This document shows, one piece after another, positions 26,127-38,548 of a stretch of DNA of 64,000 bases. How positions within the stretch are numbered: position 1 is the first letter of the stretch; every line of letters starts with the position of its first letter. A model generated the notes under the pieces. That model was not told where the DNA came from. It saw only the letters and a list, made by a program, of their open reading frames with translations, and searched no databases. Made by a program: the position numbers and the translations under genes. The stretch is from Paragonimus westermani (Eukaryota > Platyhelminthes > Trematoda > Plagiorchiida > Troglotrematidae), in NCBI GenBank assembly GCA_008508345.1, contig QNGE01000759.1, forward strand, positions 38,744 through 102,743. Direction: 5' to 3'.

Positions 26127-27826
26127 CGAACTACGTCACACTAGTGGCTGATGATGGAATTTTTCATCAGAAATTATTCAGGCGACCAGCATTTGTTGTA
26201 ACTGGCTCTGCAGCGTACCAGTGCGTAAACAGATAACAGAATAACGGTTAATGAAACGGCAAATAACGAAACGAAGGTTAGCGGTGATGAATAATGGATT
26301 ACGGTGTATACACGACTAGTTCGTAACTTCCCGGGGAACCCAACCACCCGAGGTCAACGCAGGAACACTGAAAAAAGACCGACCTCCGCGTAGAGCTCTG
26401 TTTATGACAATCAGATCGAAAACGATATGGTCACAACCCCGTTCATATTTTTAAGGTTGTGTATAACACGAGGCAAAGGTCAAGAGAATGGACCGGACAG
26501 GAATTCAGACAGTGCAGGTAGGCGTGTAGTCGAGATGACAACAACAGTTGTCATGAGGGCTGAGGACGGTCTTGAAGACCGGAGTAGTACATGACCATGA
26601 CAACGGGCAAGGTCACTCACAAGTGTATTTTGTCTGTCACTTTGTCACACAATGTTTTCGGGGAACTGGCGACGTCTCCGACACATATCTTTTGGTTTTT
26701 CCAACCTTTTGTAGAGGCGTTTGCTGGCAATAGTTGTTAGTTTTTAATTGTTCATGCTGTGGCCATACAGGTAGCCGTGAAAAAAGTTTGCTCTAATAGG
26801 AATAAGCGCATAATATTACCGTTTTTTCTAACACCGGACATAGTGCCAACATTAATTACCACAACCCATTCGAGTTTTCGACCAACCGTTCCAAGGATTC
26901 CCTTGTTCTAATGGGACTCCTGCAATTAGACGTAACAAACATCTTCTTGTCATGCTGAAATGACATTGATGGTTGTCAGTCGGAACCTAGCCACCGGTCC
27001 CTTGAACCGAATTTGGTGACAAACTATCAACGAACCATCATTCGCTAATTGACAGCATATTAAGAGCAACCAGGAGAATAAAAGTCAAATCAGTTCACCC
27101 CACTTAATTAGAGTGGGTAGGCGTATGTTTCGAATTCCACTCAAGTTTCCGTCTAAATGTGAATGTTGTGTGATCAGCTCACTTCCACTGCTAGACGTTA
27201 AAGGTGAGCACATTTAAGGTTGGTGATTATTTGAACGTTCCGATATTTCTCACTTGCATTTACTCAATTTCCGCGAAATCCACCCGCTTAAATATACTGA
27301 CCTAGACGTAATCCTCATGTTGTCCGAATGCCCAATTTGGAGACTCAGTGACCGTTGTGTTAATTATGGGCGATCGTCTCACGGTAGTTAAATCTCAGTC
27401 AAGTCGATATCATGGAGCTCTCGGATTTTTCGAAAAACAATCCGAAATCCATTAAAGTCTCTATAAGTGCTGTCATGTCCAAAGTGAGTACCGTGAACCA
27501 TTAATAATTAACTAACTGGTTTGTTCGGACAGGCGGCTACTTCTTTTCAGCTGCTTTCGATTTATATCGGTTTACAAAAACATGCATTAGTATATAACTC
27601 TGCTTTACCAGTTAGCTTCTTACACTGGCAGGGGTTTTACCTATTACTGATACAGGTTGGTTGTTTGCGATCGATATTATCACTTGGCGCGCAAAAACCA
27701 ATTTTCTAAACGGAGCAGGAAAGATCACGTCTTGATGAAAATTGACAAGTACGTCTCCGTTTTTCACGACTAATGATACAATACAAGTTCAAAGTCCGTT
27801 ATACGTTCTAGAGCAAAGTGCAGATC

Positions 27827-27834
27827 TATTTAAG
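27827..27834 (+). promoter_or_regulatory. TATA box of SAPLIP gene 2
   Basis: TATTTAAG begins 52 bases before the ATG at 27879, the same offset as the TATATAAG box of gene 1. The box-to-ATG segment is still partly similar between the two genes. Confidence 0.6.
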
Positions 27835-27878
27835 CTGTAGTCCTGCCAAGAACGCATCAGCATCTTTCCGAGTTCTAA

Positions 27879-29098
27879 ATGAGACCTGTGTTGTTATTCT
27901 TGTGTGTTTTGTTGCCTGTCACTCTTTTGGAATCTACGAAGGTGCGCCGATTGATTTTCTTGTGTTATTTACTGAATGACAACCATCACCCTTTGAATCT
28001 CAGGAAATTGAGCTGATGAAAGGATGAGGTTTATCTGGCGACAATCTAAATGATTTATAATATTTGGAAATGGTGTTCGTTTTATCGTGATTAATGTAAA
28101 ATTTTCATAACAACTGACTTTACTGCCATCATATCCTGTTTCAGGTTATTACGTCTAAGGATACTGGTGAGTAACTTTAATACAAATGGCAATCACGTTC
28201 TTACCAGTTTGCAGACTTCCACTACAGTCCCTAAGTTACATACGAAGTAAAACTAGACAGGTTACTATTTTGTTAGTAAAACCTAAAGCTAGGAATAACC
28301 GTCTTTTTACCTAAATAGCTGACCACCATTTAAATTAATATTCATACTCACCTAATGATTTAATTGTGGTGGAATTTTCCATTATTCTGCTTACAGCTTG
28401 CGTCAACTGCCAGATCATTTTCAACCTGGTGAAGGGATTATATGCGGACAAGACGTCAAGAGCTGCCTTGTGCAACCAGCTGGTGAAAGGCTGTCAACAG
28501 CTGTCTTTTAGGGAATTACAAGCGGCGGTGAGTTGTTCATACCTATAACCGTTTACCTGTCTGCAGCATTATGAGACAAGTTTGGTAAATCAGTTTTCGT
28601 GAATCCCAAAACTCTAAGAATTTTGTTGCCTACACACTCCAGTTAGTTGTTTATACGTGCTAGAAGAGCCCATGAGGAAGATCTGACTCTGGCTGATTTG
28701 GATTCGATTTTATTTCATCTAGTGCGTCAAGATGGTTTATGAGTATTTGGACGCTTGGCTCACAACGATGACTAAAGAGCTGGATCCACTTAAAACGTGT
28801 AAGGTAAGCCACAAAAACATGGCCTGCTGCCGTTGGAACACTTGACACGGTGCCATGGTAACCGTGTTCATAATCCCCAAGTGACACGTGATTCACATTT
28901 TTGAATTCACAACTAATTTCCTATTTATTGTGTTGCATTTGACTAGATCACACTCCAAAATCGAGCTTGTTCGACACGTTTTGACTTTCAATGAATAAAC
29001 ACTGTTCTGGTGTTGTAATGCTCATTTGGTCTGGCCGTTTAAATGTCCCTGTGCTTTTCGTACTTACTCCGCAGAACATCAAAATTTGCCAAGAATGA
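27879..29098 (+). CDS. Saposin-like (SAPLIP) secreted protein 2, five coding exons
   Basis: Paralogue of the gene at 8061-9142, also 106 residues. Coding exons are 27879-27941, 28147-28168, 28397-28527, 28723-28803 and 29075-29098. Their lengths (63, 22, 131, 81 and 24 bases including stop) and phases equal those of gene 1 exactly. All introns are GT-AG (205, 228, 195 and 271 bases). Exon 1 is a signal peptide with a Leu/Val core. The saposin B domain runs from CVNC to the C-terminal ICQE and keeps all six canonical cysteines. An extra seventh Cys occurs in exon 3 (ALCNQ, where gene 1 has Ser). The exon 4 block YEYLDAW and ELDPL is the best conserved segment. A membrane-active or lipid-binding secreted role is inferred from the family. 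Divergence of about half the domain residues argues for an old duplication with both copies maintained. Confidence 0.88.
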
Positions 29099-29860
29099 AA
29101 ATGTAAGTTTACTTTCACGTGTCTAGTCTCTACGATCACTATTATTCATTGTAAATGTGTTCAGAACATTTTCATCTGACTCATCAAAATTGCTAAATTT
29201 TGTTTGCACTAAAGGAATTGCATATTTTCACTTCATAATATTTTCTCCTCTCTCAAAAATATGCACTTCATTCCAGTTTCGCTTTTGTTACAGCTCGTCT
29301 GATGTATAAATCTCTTGGCGCCTCAAATCTTGAACTCCCACTCACACGCATTTTAGATGAGTGTACTGATCGTTAAGTCAATCGTCTTTGAATAAGTGGG
29401 ATTTCAGTAGTAAACTATATAAACCATGAACCCTAATCACACGTGTTCCTCACTCAAGTTGACCGAGTGTCCCTGGATGGGACTAATTGTTCTGCTAAGT
29501 CCAAACGTGAACCAGAATACAGGAGCAAAGATGCATACTACTGTCAAACTCCATTAACAGCGGAACTCCAGTCTGTTATATCCTGTCTGGCAGAACACTT
29601 GATTTTTTCTCCATGAAGGTTGATGATAATTCTACTTCAGCCAGTCTCCGAATGCTCATCAGTGTGCCGTTCTTTCTTTTCAGCGCTCAAACAATATGGT
29701 AATAACCACTGTATAATCGCAAAACAGAATGCACCAGTTGGAAACATGTGGGCTATGTTTCATTTGCGTTTTTAGTTCGAACCAGAAGTGATGAAAAACA
29801 ACCTGTTTATTTCCTTCAGAGCAGTCCATCAAATAAATCGGTTTCAACTTCTGAACGGAG
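29099..29860 (+). other. 3'UTR of SAPLIP gene 2 with spliced last exon
   Basis: As in gene 1, the stop codon (29096-29098) lies four bases before a donor (GTAAGT at 29103). The acceptor TTTTCAG ends at 29683 and the last exon starts at 29684. AATAAA is at 29832-29837, so the transcript should end near 29860. The 581-base 3'UTR intron is in the same place as the 769-base one in gene 1. Confidence 0.7.
29832..29837 (+). terminator. Poly(A) signal of SAPLIP gene 2
   Basis: AATAAA in the last, non-coding exon, matching the position of the hexamer in the paralogue. Confidence 0.65.
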
Positions 29861-30472
29861 CACTGTTATTATTAAGTATTTAACTCGAACATATTCAGTA
29901 GACTCTAGTATGTTATCTCCCCATGCATCCTATAAACCGGTTTTGAGACGAGGGCACAGCCTCAGGGAAAGTTTTATCTCCAAAGATTTTGACAACTTTA
30001 ACAATGAATGATCTACTGATTATTGAAAGCATTCATTGAGCTGAAAATGTCAACAACACGACTAGTCGCATATTTGAATGTAATCTTGCAGGGTGAACTC
30101 AGTAGTAAGTCAGCGTCTTAAGACTGCAATCTATGCAAACAGCACAACCATTTTTGGCACAAACTAGAGTAAATTCTAAGCAAATGAGAATATGCCGAGA
30201 GTTCTGTCACAGATTTTGATTCGGTGACGATTTTCGTGGATAAGACTGTCCCTCAGGCTGACAGCTGTTTTCTCCATCACCTTGGTCGGTCAAACTAACA
30301 GCACAACAAAGATTTTTCATCGTCGTCTGTGTTTATTTTGACAATCATAAAGCCCACAGTTTTTGAACATGTTAGCGAAAATGGTCATCTGTTACGCTGC
30401 ACAAAAAGCAATCTGTGGTTGCCCTAGCATAAGTTGAAGAGAAGGCTTTTGTTTTTCGCATCCAAACCTGAA
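29861..30472. other. No gene recognised
   Basis: The open frame at 29748-30011 overlaps the 3'UTR of SAPLIP gene 2 and has no support of its own. I see nothing else before the solo LTR. Confidence 0.4.
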
Positions 30473-30476
30473 GATC

Positions 30477-31013
30477 TGTAGTGCTAGTTCCTGAATTCAT
30501 ATGCCCAGAGTTTCCCCAACCTTATGCTACCGTGAATCGAAAGTCGCAAGGAGAAAACGGTGAACCTGCAAACAAACTTTGTTTAGTGATTTACTCACCG
30601 TGCACAACAGAATTCAACGTAACAATGGAGGGGTGCTAGGGAGCTGGACGTGAGAGCACCTTCAGCACAACCGCACAGCTACCGCCAGAGAGGACGAGTG
30701 CGTCGACGGAAATTCCAGTCGACCTTCAGAATTCAAACAAGCGTTAGACTGGTTAGGCGGCGTTCCTAACGGTAATAGCTCAACATTGTTATCCTAGTGA
30801 ATGTAACCTACAGGAGTAGAAATGATGCGAATTCATTACACAACTGAGAGCATAAATGTGATACTTATGCCGGCCCACTAACTTTGATGTTAGTGGTTTG
30901 TAGTAAATTTACATTCACAAGGTAATGTGAACCGGCGCGGTGATACTGGCAAGACAACTCTCGCGTCGCGCGGAGTTTAGAATTTCGGGGACGTCGAAGG
31001 TGATCACACTGAA
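30477..31013 (-). mobile_element. Solo LTR-A (minus), 537 bp
   Basis: A minus-oriented copy of the 537-bp LTR seen at 41422-41958. In plus-strand reading it begins TGTAGTGCTAG and ends before GATC at 31014-31017. GATC also precedes it at 30473-30476, giving a 4-bp target-site duplication typical of Ty3/Gypsy integrases. The end at 31013 has drifted (CACTGAA instead of CACTACA). No internal sequence flanks it, so it arose by LTR-LTR recombination. The identity of the family as LTR comes from the copy at 51378, which follows a polypurine tract. Confidence 0.85.
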
Positions 31014-31017
31014 GATC

Positions 31018-34000
31018 CTTCTGTGTTAGAAATCCTATGGGCATATTTAGTCACAGGATTTCTTTAATCTGTCCACCAGGATGGCTATTGGTGCTATGTT
31101 GAACTCTGAGTCTCGTAGTTGACTTCCGAACACACCAGTATCTGTTTAATGAGGACGAGTTCGCTCTAGAAAAAAATTGTTTCTGAAACATAGTTTACTG
31201 TGCTGTCTATCAGGCTTTTAGGAGAATCATGTGAGTTCAGTTTCATCGGTGAGTTGTGGATGACAGGTGCAGTTATGTTTTGAAGTAAAAACTTAGTGGA
31301 TCGTTGTAAATTCGCCTCGATCAGCACGGTGCCCATGGATAAACATGTTTAACTGTTTACACCTTCTGACAACAGACTATCCCCCTCACCTCCGTTACTC
31401 AGTCAGAGGCTCTTCCATGAGCACTTCTAATAAACCAGCTATCTTGATGTAGGTATACCTACGCACTGCAGAGTATCCAGTGCCAACTTTGGGTGTGGCC
31501 ATCAGAATAGCCGATGTAAATAAACCGCTAAAAATGCACATTTTTTACAATGTTTCAGATGACTGCCACACCGGTGTGCGCTTGGAGGAATGGGTCTGCC
31601 CGTTATGAGTCAGCAGGCAAATTTCAGTTTCGTCGTTCTCAGTTATTTTGATGTCAACAGCCAAGGAGACCGAGTGTCCTGCAAAGACCTTCAAGTACTT
31701 TGAAAAGTTCGTCCAGTCATCTTCAAGCTGAGGGGTGGTGTGTTCTGTTAGTTCTCCCTTGTTGTGGCCGAGTAAACCCGCCATTCCTCAGGTGTGATAA
31801 AGTGGCACTGAAGCAAGACTTGCATGTTGAAACCCACCTGATGCCCGGGTTGAACAACTCAGACCACTTAAAAATGGTTAACAGACTGAGCAAGTGTTAG
31901 CTGCTTCACCAAAGACTACAAAATGATCTGATCCTCACCTACTGTATGTTACCCTGCCATACTGGTCTTGACCTCTCCAACTAATTTCTATCAGTGAGGT
32001 TGCACACAATCCGTAGTCATTCTCTAAATTTCATTAAATCTTGGTCTAACCTCATGTGGACGGAAACTCGTCTCTGTCGGCAGATCAGTGGAATGCTGTC
32101 CCAGAGGAGGTAGTGCTTGCCCAATCGGCAGGAGTTTTCCAACGTAAGCTTGGTACTCTTTGGTTCCATGAGTCTGATGAATCTTCTTTTGTCTTATGTT
32201 ACATACAAACTGTCTACTATCTAGCCCTTCGTTCATATTCATCGCGGATCATTTCCGATAAGTTGCAATTCATCCTGCCTCACACATTTTCCGCTTTGTA
32301 CTAAGTTATTTCGTTTTTGTTTATCTGACTGGTAAAACGGAAACAGTCTTGTCGGCAGAGTAGGCATTGTATGATTAGTTCAGACTTGGGGGATTTCAAT
32401 TTGCTCGGCCTGTAACGGGCAATTATCAACAGGCCCCGATGACCTTCATTCAAAGGGCCGACCTGAGGTGTACTTGTGATCGCACCTAAATTTGAACACA
32501 AACCTGAACGTCACCTAGCCACTTACCTCGCCCAACCTTAACAACAACATCAGCTGAGAACTACACATACGAGACGCCAAGAGCCCAAAGCCGTCGACAA
32601 CTCTTCACACCACCTTCGAAAAGCCAATCGATTTACAGTGGTTCATAAGTTAACTATCGAGAAGAAGATTTGTCCTCAAATAGCGGTATTCATATTGTAG
32701 CAGGACGCAGTGTCCGATGATTGCTGCTAATTTGCTTTGACAGCAATGCGAAAGATAAGAGGGTCTCCATCCCTCGTCCGAAATCCCACAAGCAACAATT
32801 AATCTAAAATTACGCGTTGAACGGAAATGTTTTTCTAGGGAGGTTTCAAACATTCCTACATCTAACTTGAAAAAAAAATAATGTCCAGCAAGCAGGTGGT
32901 GAGCGACGCGTTCGCTTCCACATTTGCGCTCGGCTGTCCACTATGGACCCCACCACCGACTCTACCTGGGCTCTGAAACATCACGCTGATGCTAGGCAGG
33001 GATACGGATTTTCATCAGGATATTAAATCGTCTTCTGCTTAAGTCCAGTCCCCGATTTTAAAGTACAGCTTCTTCACTTTGGTCTCAACCAATCACCAGT
33101 AGCTCCATATCATTAGTTTGGCGGGGCATGGACTTTGAGAGGATGGTTTAAGCTCCAGTGTGTCATTTTGATCTTTACACTTGAAGGTGGGGTCTCCCCC
33201 ATACCTCTCTCTCTCTCTCTAGGCCAATTTGCTGCATATTCCTAGCGGTCCCAAATATACTACAAAGACACACTATTTCTAACAGGGTCCCAAAACGTAT
33301 AAGAATGGTGAAAATAAGGAACTAGGTTATAGGTAGGATCAGCTGGATACGACAGAGGAAAATGTAGTTAAAAGTAATGGGATAAACAGGGATGGTTCAT
33401 CGCTGTAGGAAAGTTCACAAGAGGAACGAACACCTTACGGCGAAACATATTCGGTGAGTGGTTATCAAATTCAACGTCAGAAAAGACCCATTGACTGCGA
33501 CATGTCGCCACACACATTCTAGCAACCGGTTACCTAGTTGACCGGGTCACCAGTTCGAAACAACGTTGAGCGATACTAACCTGAAACTGCTAGCGATTAG
33601 TAATGCTAACCGAAACTTCTGGCCTGCTTTTTTATGTACAGAAGGCACCAACGTAATCATCTCTCTCATACAACTGACTGCATCACTAGCGCGCAAGAGG
33701 CAGCTCACCTGTTTTGCTATACGAAGTTCAAATTTGCAAATGACGAAAGTGAGTCAGAATATTAATTTCTGGTAATAAGTCTTCTCTCCGCTTTGTCAGA
33801 GTTAAGTTTGCCGTGAGCTTTCTAAACCTGCAGTTACCGTAGGGGATTTTGCAACAAATTCGACCTTAGTGCTAGCTGACTGCTGCAGACTTAATTTGAA
33901 ATTATAACGACAGATCACGGCCAGTGAGTTTCCTGTCTTTCACGTCATCGTTAAGTGAGAGCCAATGGGGCAACGGGAGGTTTATGACATTGCCATTATC

Positions 34001-34741
34001 AATGACTCACTTGAAAGAGAGAGATAGAATAAGATCTATATGGACAGCTGTCCCCTATTGTCTGATTTCGCATTACTGAATGAAGCTGGACTTGTTTCGA
34101 ATATTTTCGATGAACGCTCGTTGTTGATACTTCTTATGAAGATTGCAGCATTGCGTCTGAACAGGTTGAAAGTTAAAAAGACAGCCCGACACCGTCCGTT
34201 TCGTAAGCAGCTGGATGGACGCTGGGCAGATTTTAAAAAGTTTCGGAATGTAGCGGTGATGCTCGTAGTAAATTTCATCTTGTCGTTATCAAACAGAGGG
34301 GAACGTAGAAAATATCCGTAGTGAGGCCGGCGGTCGAAGAGATTATATTCATCTTTTGTATAACCTTACCGATAAACTAACACGAGTGCCATCATACAAC
34401 AACAACAGAATCTGTAATACATCCAGCTCTATTCATATCACATGTGTATACTGGTTATTTTAAAGCGCTTCACAAGAAGTGCACAAAAGTCCATATAAGG
34501 AACGTTGCTGTTATTTCTGAGTTCCCAAGCATTCTGTTGCATACAGGCGACACTAAGCTTTGGATAGCCATGTGAAATCCCGCAGAAGAAGCTAGTCAAC
34601 GATGGGCTATAGACAAATTTTGTGAATAATGAATAAAATACTGCTCAGTGTGGTGAACTGTAAAATCCTGGGATTTCGTAGGAGAAGTGAGGCCTCTTTG
34701 TAACTTAACGAAAGAATTATTTCGGGTAACTTGTCAGATGC
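31018..34741. other. Old repeat fragments, no gene recognised
   Basis: The minus-strand frame at 31545-31784 and the segments around 31700-32500 and 32880-33230 have the patchy, partly protein-like look of decayed transposon sequence, but I cannot assign a family. A CT microsatellite lies at 33205-33220. Overlapping frames on both strands at 34036-34321 have no recognisable domain. Confidence 0.3.
33205..33220. repeat. (CT)n microsatellite
   Basis: An uninterrupted CT dinucleotide run of 16 bases, simple sequence. Confidence 0.9.
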
Positions 34742-35038
34742 GTTTGCTCTGATCCAAGAGAACAATACCCAGTCAGTATTCACTATCGAAAAACGGTCGA
34801 CAATGAAAAACCGACTCTGCGCGTTGAACCCCGTGTATTAATACAAACCCTGGAAAACAGAGTGTAAAGAGAAACACATCAAGGTAGCGAGGCACGGAGC
34901 GAGTTGTGATTTTAACCCCGAGGCGGATGTTACAAAATGGATAGCTTGACCAAAACAAAGGTAGGTGGTAAAACCAAAATCATCAAAGAGGTAAGGATGA
35001 ATACGACTATCAAAATACTACTTTTTATAGTTGCTACA
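34742..35038 (-). mobile_element. Solo LTR-B (minus), about 297 bp
   Basis: Reverse-oriented relative of the LTR-B copies at 43767-44063 and 61929-62211. It shares blocks such as GATAGTCG, TTTTGTAACATCCGCCTCGG and CTCGCTCCGTGCCTCG. The 5' end (TGTAGCAACTAT, read on the minus strand) is clear. The 3' end near 34742 has drifted, and no target-site duplication is visible. No internal region is attached. Confidence 0.75.
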
Positions 35039-38000
35039 GGTGGGATCTACCTGCGGGACAAATGTGGCCGAACCTGAGCCGCCGATAAAAACACGGAAGG
35101 ACAATTCTGAAAAGCAACTAGAGTTGTTTGGCAAGTGAATGATGTCTACCAACGGTTGAATAGCCGCCTATTGATCGCAAACCTCCTTGATGACGTTCAA
35201 ATGAAATCTTCTGACTAGGGCGTGATAGTGTTACCATCTAGATGAGCAGTTAACGACTTAGAATTATACGATGGGGTAGCTACATTATAAAGTCATTATA
35301 TGCCCCAGTACTCCACAAACGGTGCATTAAGGCGGTCAGCCGCTTGCACGTTCCGAAAGCACGTATGCTCGCTCACGCCAACTCACGCACACACTGCGAT
35401 CTTCACTAGTTATAGTGATCAGTGCACTGGTTCAAGACTGCATTTGAGTATCAGCTGGGATGTGGTCAGCTTGTTTCTTCGTTACCCAATAGAAGCCTAT
35501 CAGTCTTCAGGGCAATGGATAAAAACCCGTTCTAACACCCCTTTTGGGGAGCACAACAAATTCGAAAGATAATGCGAAAAAGTTGAGTGCAGAAAACTGC
35601 CGATAATGTTAAAAACCTGTTTACATAAGCAAACTTCTCCGTCATCCTGTGTTATTAAAGGTCTGCTCTTCAGGCAGCATTAACCGCCTAACATCGAATT
35701 GATTAGGCAAGCTAAGCCCCATAAGTTCCCGCAAGGACAGTCCTGAAGTACGCAAGCTTTTGGCCACAATTTTACAGATGAAAGGAAAATTCTTTTCTGA
35801 GATAGAAACATTACTGAGAAAATTGACCAGACTCACAGCACGGATTAGTGGCCTTGAGGAATCAAACTTTCCATTCTGTACGTATATCCTGTGAGTATTG
35901 CCAAAATGGCAAAGCTGTTATAATGGAGGACTTGTGTGTTTTCCTCAACCCTAACAGTATGCCTTCCAAGTGGAATCATTTCACGTAGACTAAATTCTGC
36001 ATGAAGTCAAGTGAGTCAGCGTTTACTATTCCACTTGATGCAAAATCTAAGTCATAAGCTAGGGAGTGTGCAACCAGTGTTCAAAGACTTCCGCGATCAG
36101 TATGCCGTTTTGGGACTAGAGTGTGTTACATACGCCGAAATGTAGGACCTATTACCTCCACTTGCCATGAAGGGTAACTACTAATTGACTTTGTTCTTCT
36201 CCATGCCGACCATATCTGTTTATAAAGTATCTACCTCACAAAGATGTATATCGGTTAGTTCTTAACACTAGTAATGTAGTTATTTGACTCCAAGTGATTA
36301 CGTCCGAAAAATATCAATGAATCGTAGCGTGTGATGTGTCGAGGAATTACTGGCCATCTAGTTCGTACTCAAGTGAGTAGATATATTCGTCTGTCTGATG
36401 AAAGAGAATGTCTGAATGATTGCATGTGTTGTCACTAAAGTCTGGTCCATTCGAAATGGGTTTAAGCGACATGAAAAGAATTACCGCTGTTGAAATGAAC
36501 ATTTGAAGATTAGTTCCATTTATTAACTTAAAAGTACAGGATAAGAAGTGCATAAGGCGAACTTACTTTATACGTTCTCCTTTCAGTCGCAGACGCATAA
36601 AACTTGATAGTAAGATAAACGGGTGATTAACTGGAAACAAGAGAGTAGTTACTGGTGTCTTTTTAAATCAACACTGGCTCTGGTTATGGAAACAAAGGCA
36701 GGCATAGAGTAAATGCTAAATCCTTGTGGGCACACAGCAGGTGCTTGTGACGAGCGATTAACAAGGCCTCACTAAACTTAAGCAGTTTCACCCGGTTGCA
36801 CTTTGTGATCACACAGAACGATGACACCTCTTTGTTTATCTGGTCTGAGCCAAATGCCTGACAGTCGGGTAGGTCGAGCATAGGTTAACTGACGCACAGC
36901 TGTTGTCTGTTTGACGCACCATAGTGGAAGCCCCTAACCTGCTTTTCCAGTCGTCTGTCTGTCATCCCAATGTAGGCAAAACCAGTGGTCATGAGAACAG
37001 TATCGACCTTCTTGATTGCTGGTAAGGACATGCTTCTGGTGTGCGTAATGAGACGCCGCTAGGCGGCGTTATAATACTAGGAAAAATCGACTGGAGACTT
37101 TATATTTACCATGGTCTTCTCGCCAATGCTTACTGATAATTTTACGGCGAGACCGGAACGAGAGACGATGGACAATCAGTCAGGTCAATTTTTACAAAGG
37201 TATCCGGATAATGCGCTGGTAATTGCGAAAGACCAAATTAGATAGGAGAGTTTTCTGATCAAGTACAACTCATTCCGAGCCAGCATTCATTCCAGCTGCG
37301 AAAGTGTTAATTATCAGAAAATCTGATGGAGTGCTTAGGTGTGATATATAGGGGGGACCCACCTACGGTATATAATATGCTAAGTTCATCATTTTGCACT
37401 TCTTGAACGCTGCTCTACTGAGATGAAAATAAGCAGGACGGAAATAGTGGAGGACGAAGTGGGATTACTGAGAGAACTGCCACGTTCGACTAACTTTCCT
37501 GCCACATTGACCAAGCGTCACAACAAACCGTTGGCTAATATAACATGCTCACCTCACGATACGAAAATGGTCGTGTACTTTGAGTTACCCTGAAACGGGG
37601 AGGACTGATGGCGCTGGTGATTAATCGATTGCTTTCGCTTAACTGTTTGTTTGTTTCAGTTTCAGGTGTTACAAATTCATGACATAGAAGAGTATACGGA
37701 GAGAATTCATCTCACAAATCATTAATAAGTCGTACAAAAGCGGAAAATAGAATAAAATGGACGCAAGTTAATCACGTACTGAAAGGCTATCTACTATTCT
37801 GAAACAACGTGTTCTGTCTTATAGGCTCCACTATCAGAACAAAATTGTCATTTAGGAATTCGTTAAACAACTTTGGTAAGTCGTGGGTATTGGGATAATT
37901 TACGCGCATGGAAAAGTCGAAGCAATGTATGTGAAATTAAACGAATCACTAATAGGCACGATAGCTGTCTTATTTTAAAAATTTTGACGGAGTAAGTTAA

Positions 38001-38548
38001 AGTTAAATTATACCATACTCTTACGAAGTGCTTTTAATCAAAACTGACTGATCATGAGGCCACCACATATTGACATGTTCTTAGTAGTTTGAAGAGGTTA
38101 CGAGAAGCCGCGATCATTCAAAACACTATGCAATAGGTCGCTTATTCACAGTCATCATGCACAATCGTTTGACGTCTATGTATTGTTGCTAATTTTGCTC
38201 AGCTGATTAGTTGGAGGGAGATACAGTTCGCTGTTGACGAGCATCAGACGGAGGCCAAATACGGCGTTTAACGTACGGTTGGTTTGAAACTATTTGTAAG
38301 TTAACGCTATTGATAACGTATGTGGTACGGTCTACTGTTGGAATATTGATTCGGAAGCACCAAAGTACCCAATAAACCAGTTGTTACTTACACTCAAATC
38401 AGTTTACCTTGAGTTTCCACGATCGTGGCAAGATGAACTACAAAAATAGATGCGGTGTTGGTTTTATTACGCCCGTGACTGTGGAGGAAAGTTTCGAATA
38501 AGAAAGCCACGGATAAGTGATGAAGTAAGCATCGAACGAAATATGAAA
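35039..38548. other. No gene recognised
   Basis: Only short overlapping frames. A small GC palindrome (ACGCCGC-TAG-GCGGCGT, near 37051-37067) echoes the GGCGGCG segment of LTR-A but is too short to assign. Confidence 0.35.

Noticed and set aside
34036..34321. Overlapping sense and antisense frames of 80-93 codons
   Set aside because: Mirror-image frames in the same DNA, neither with a recognisable motif.
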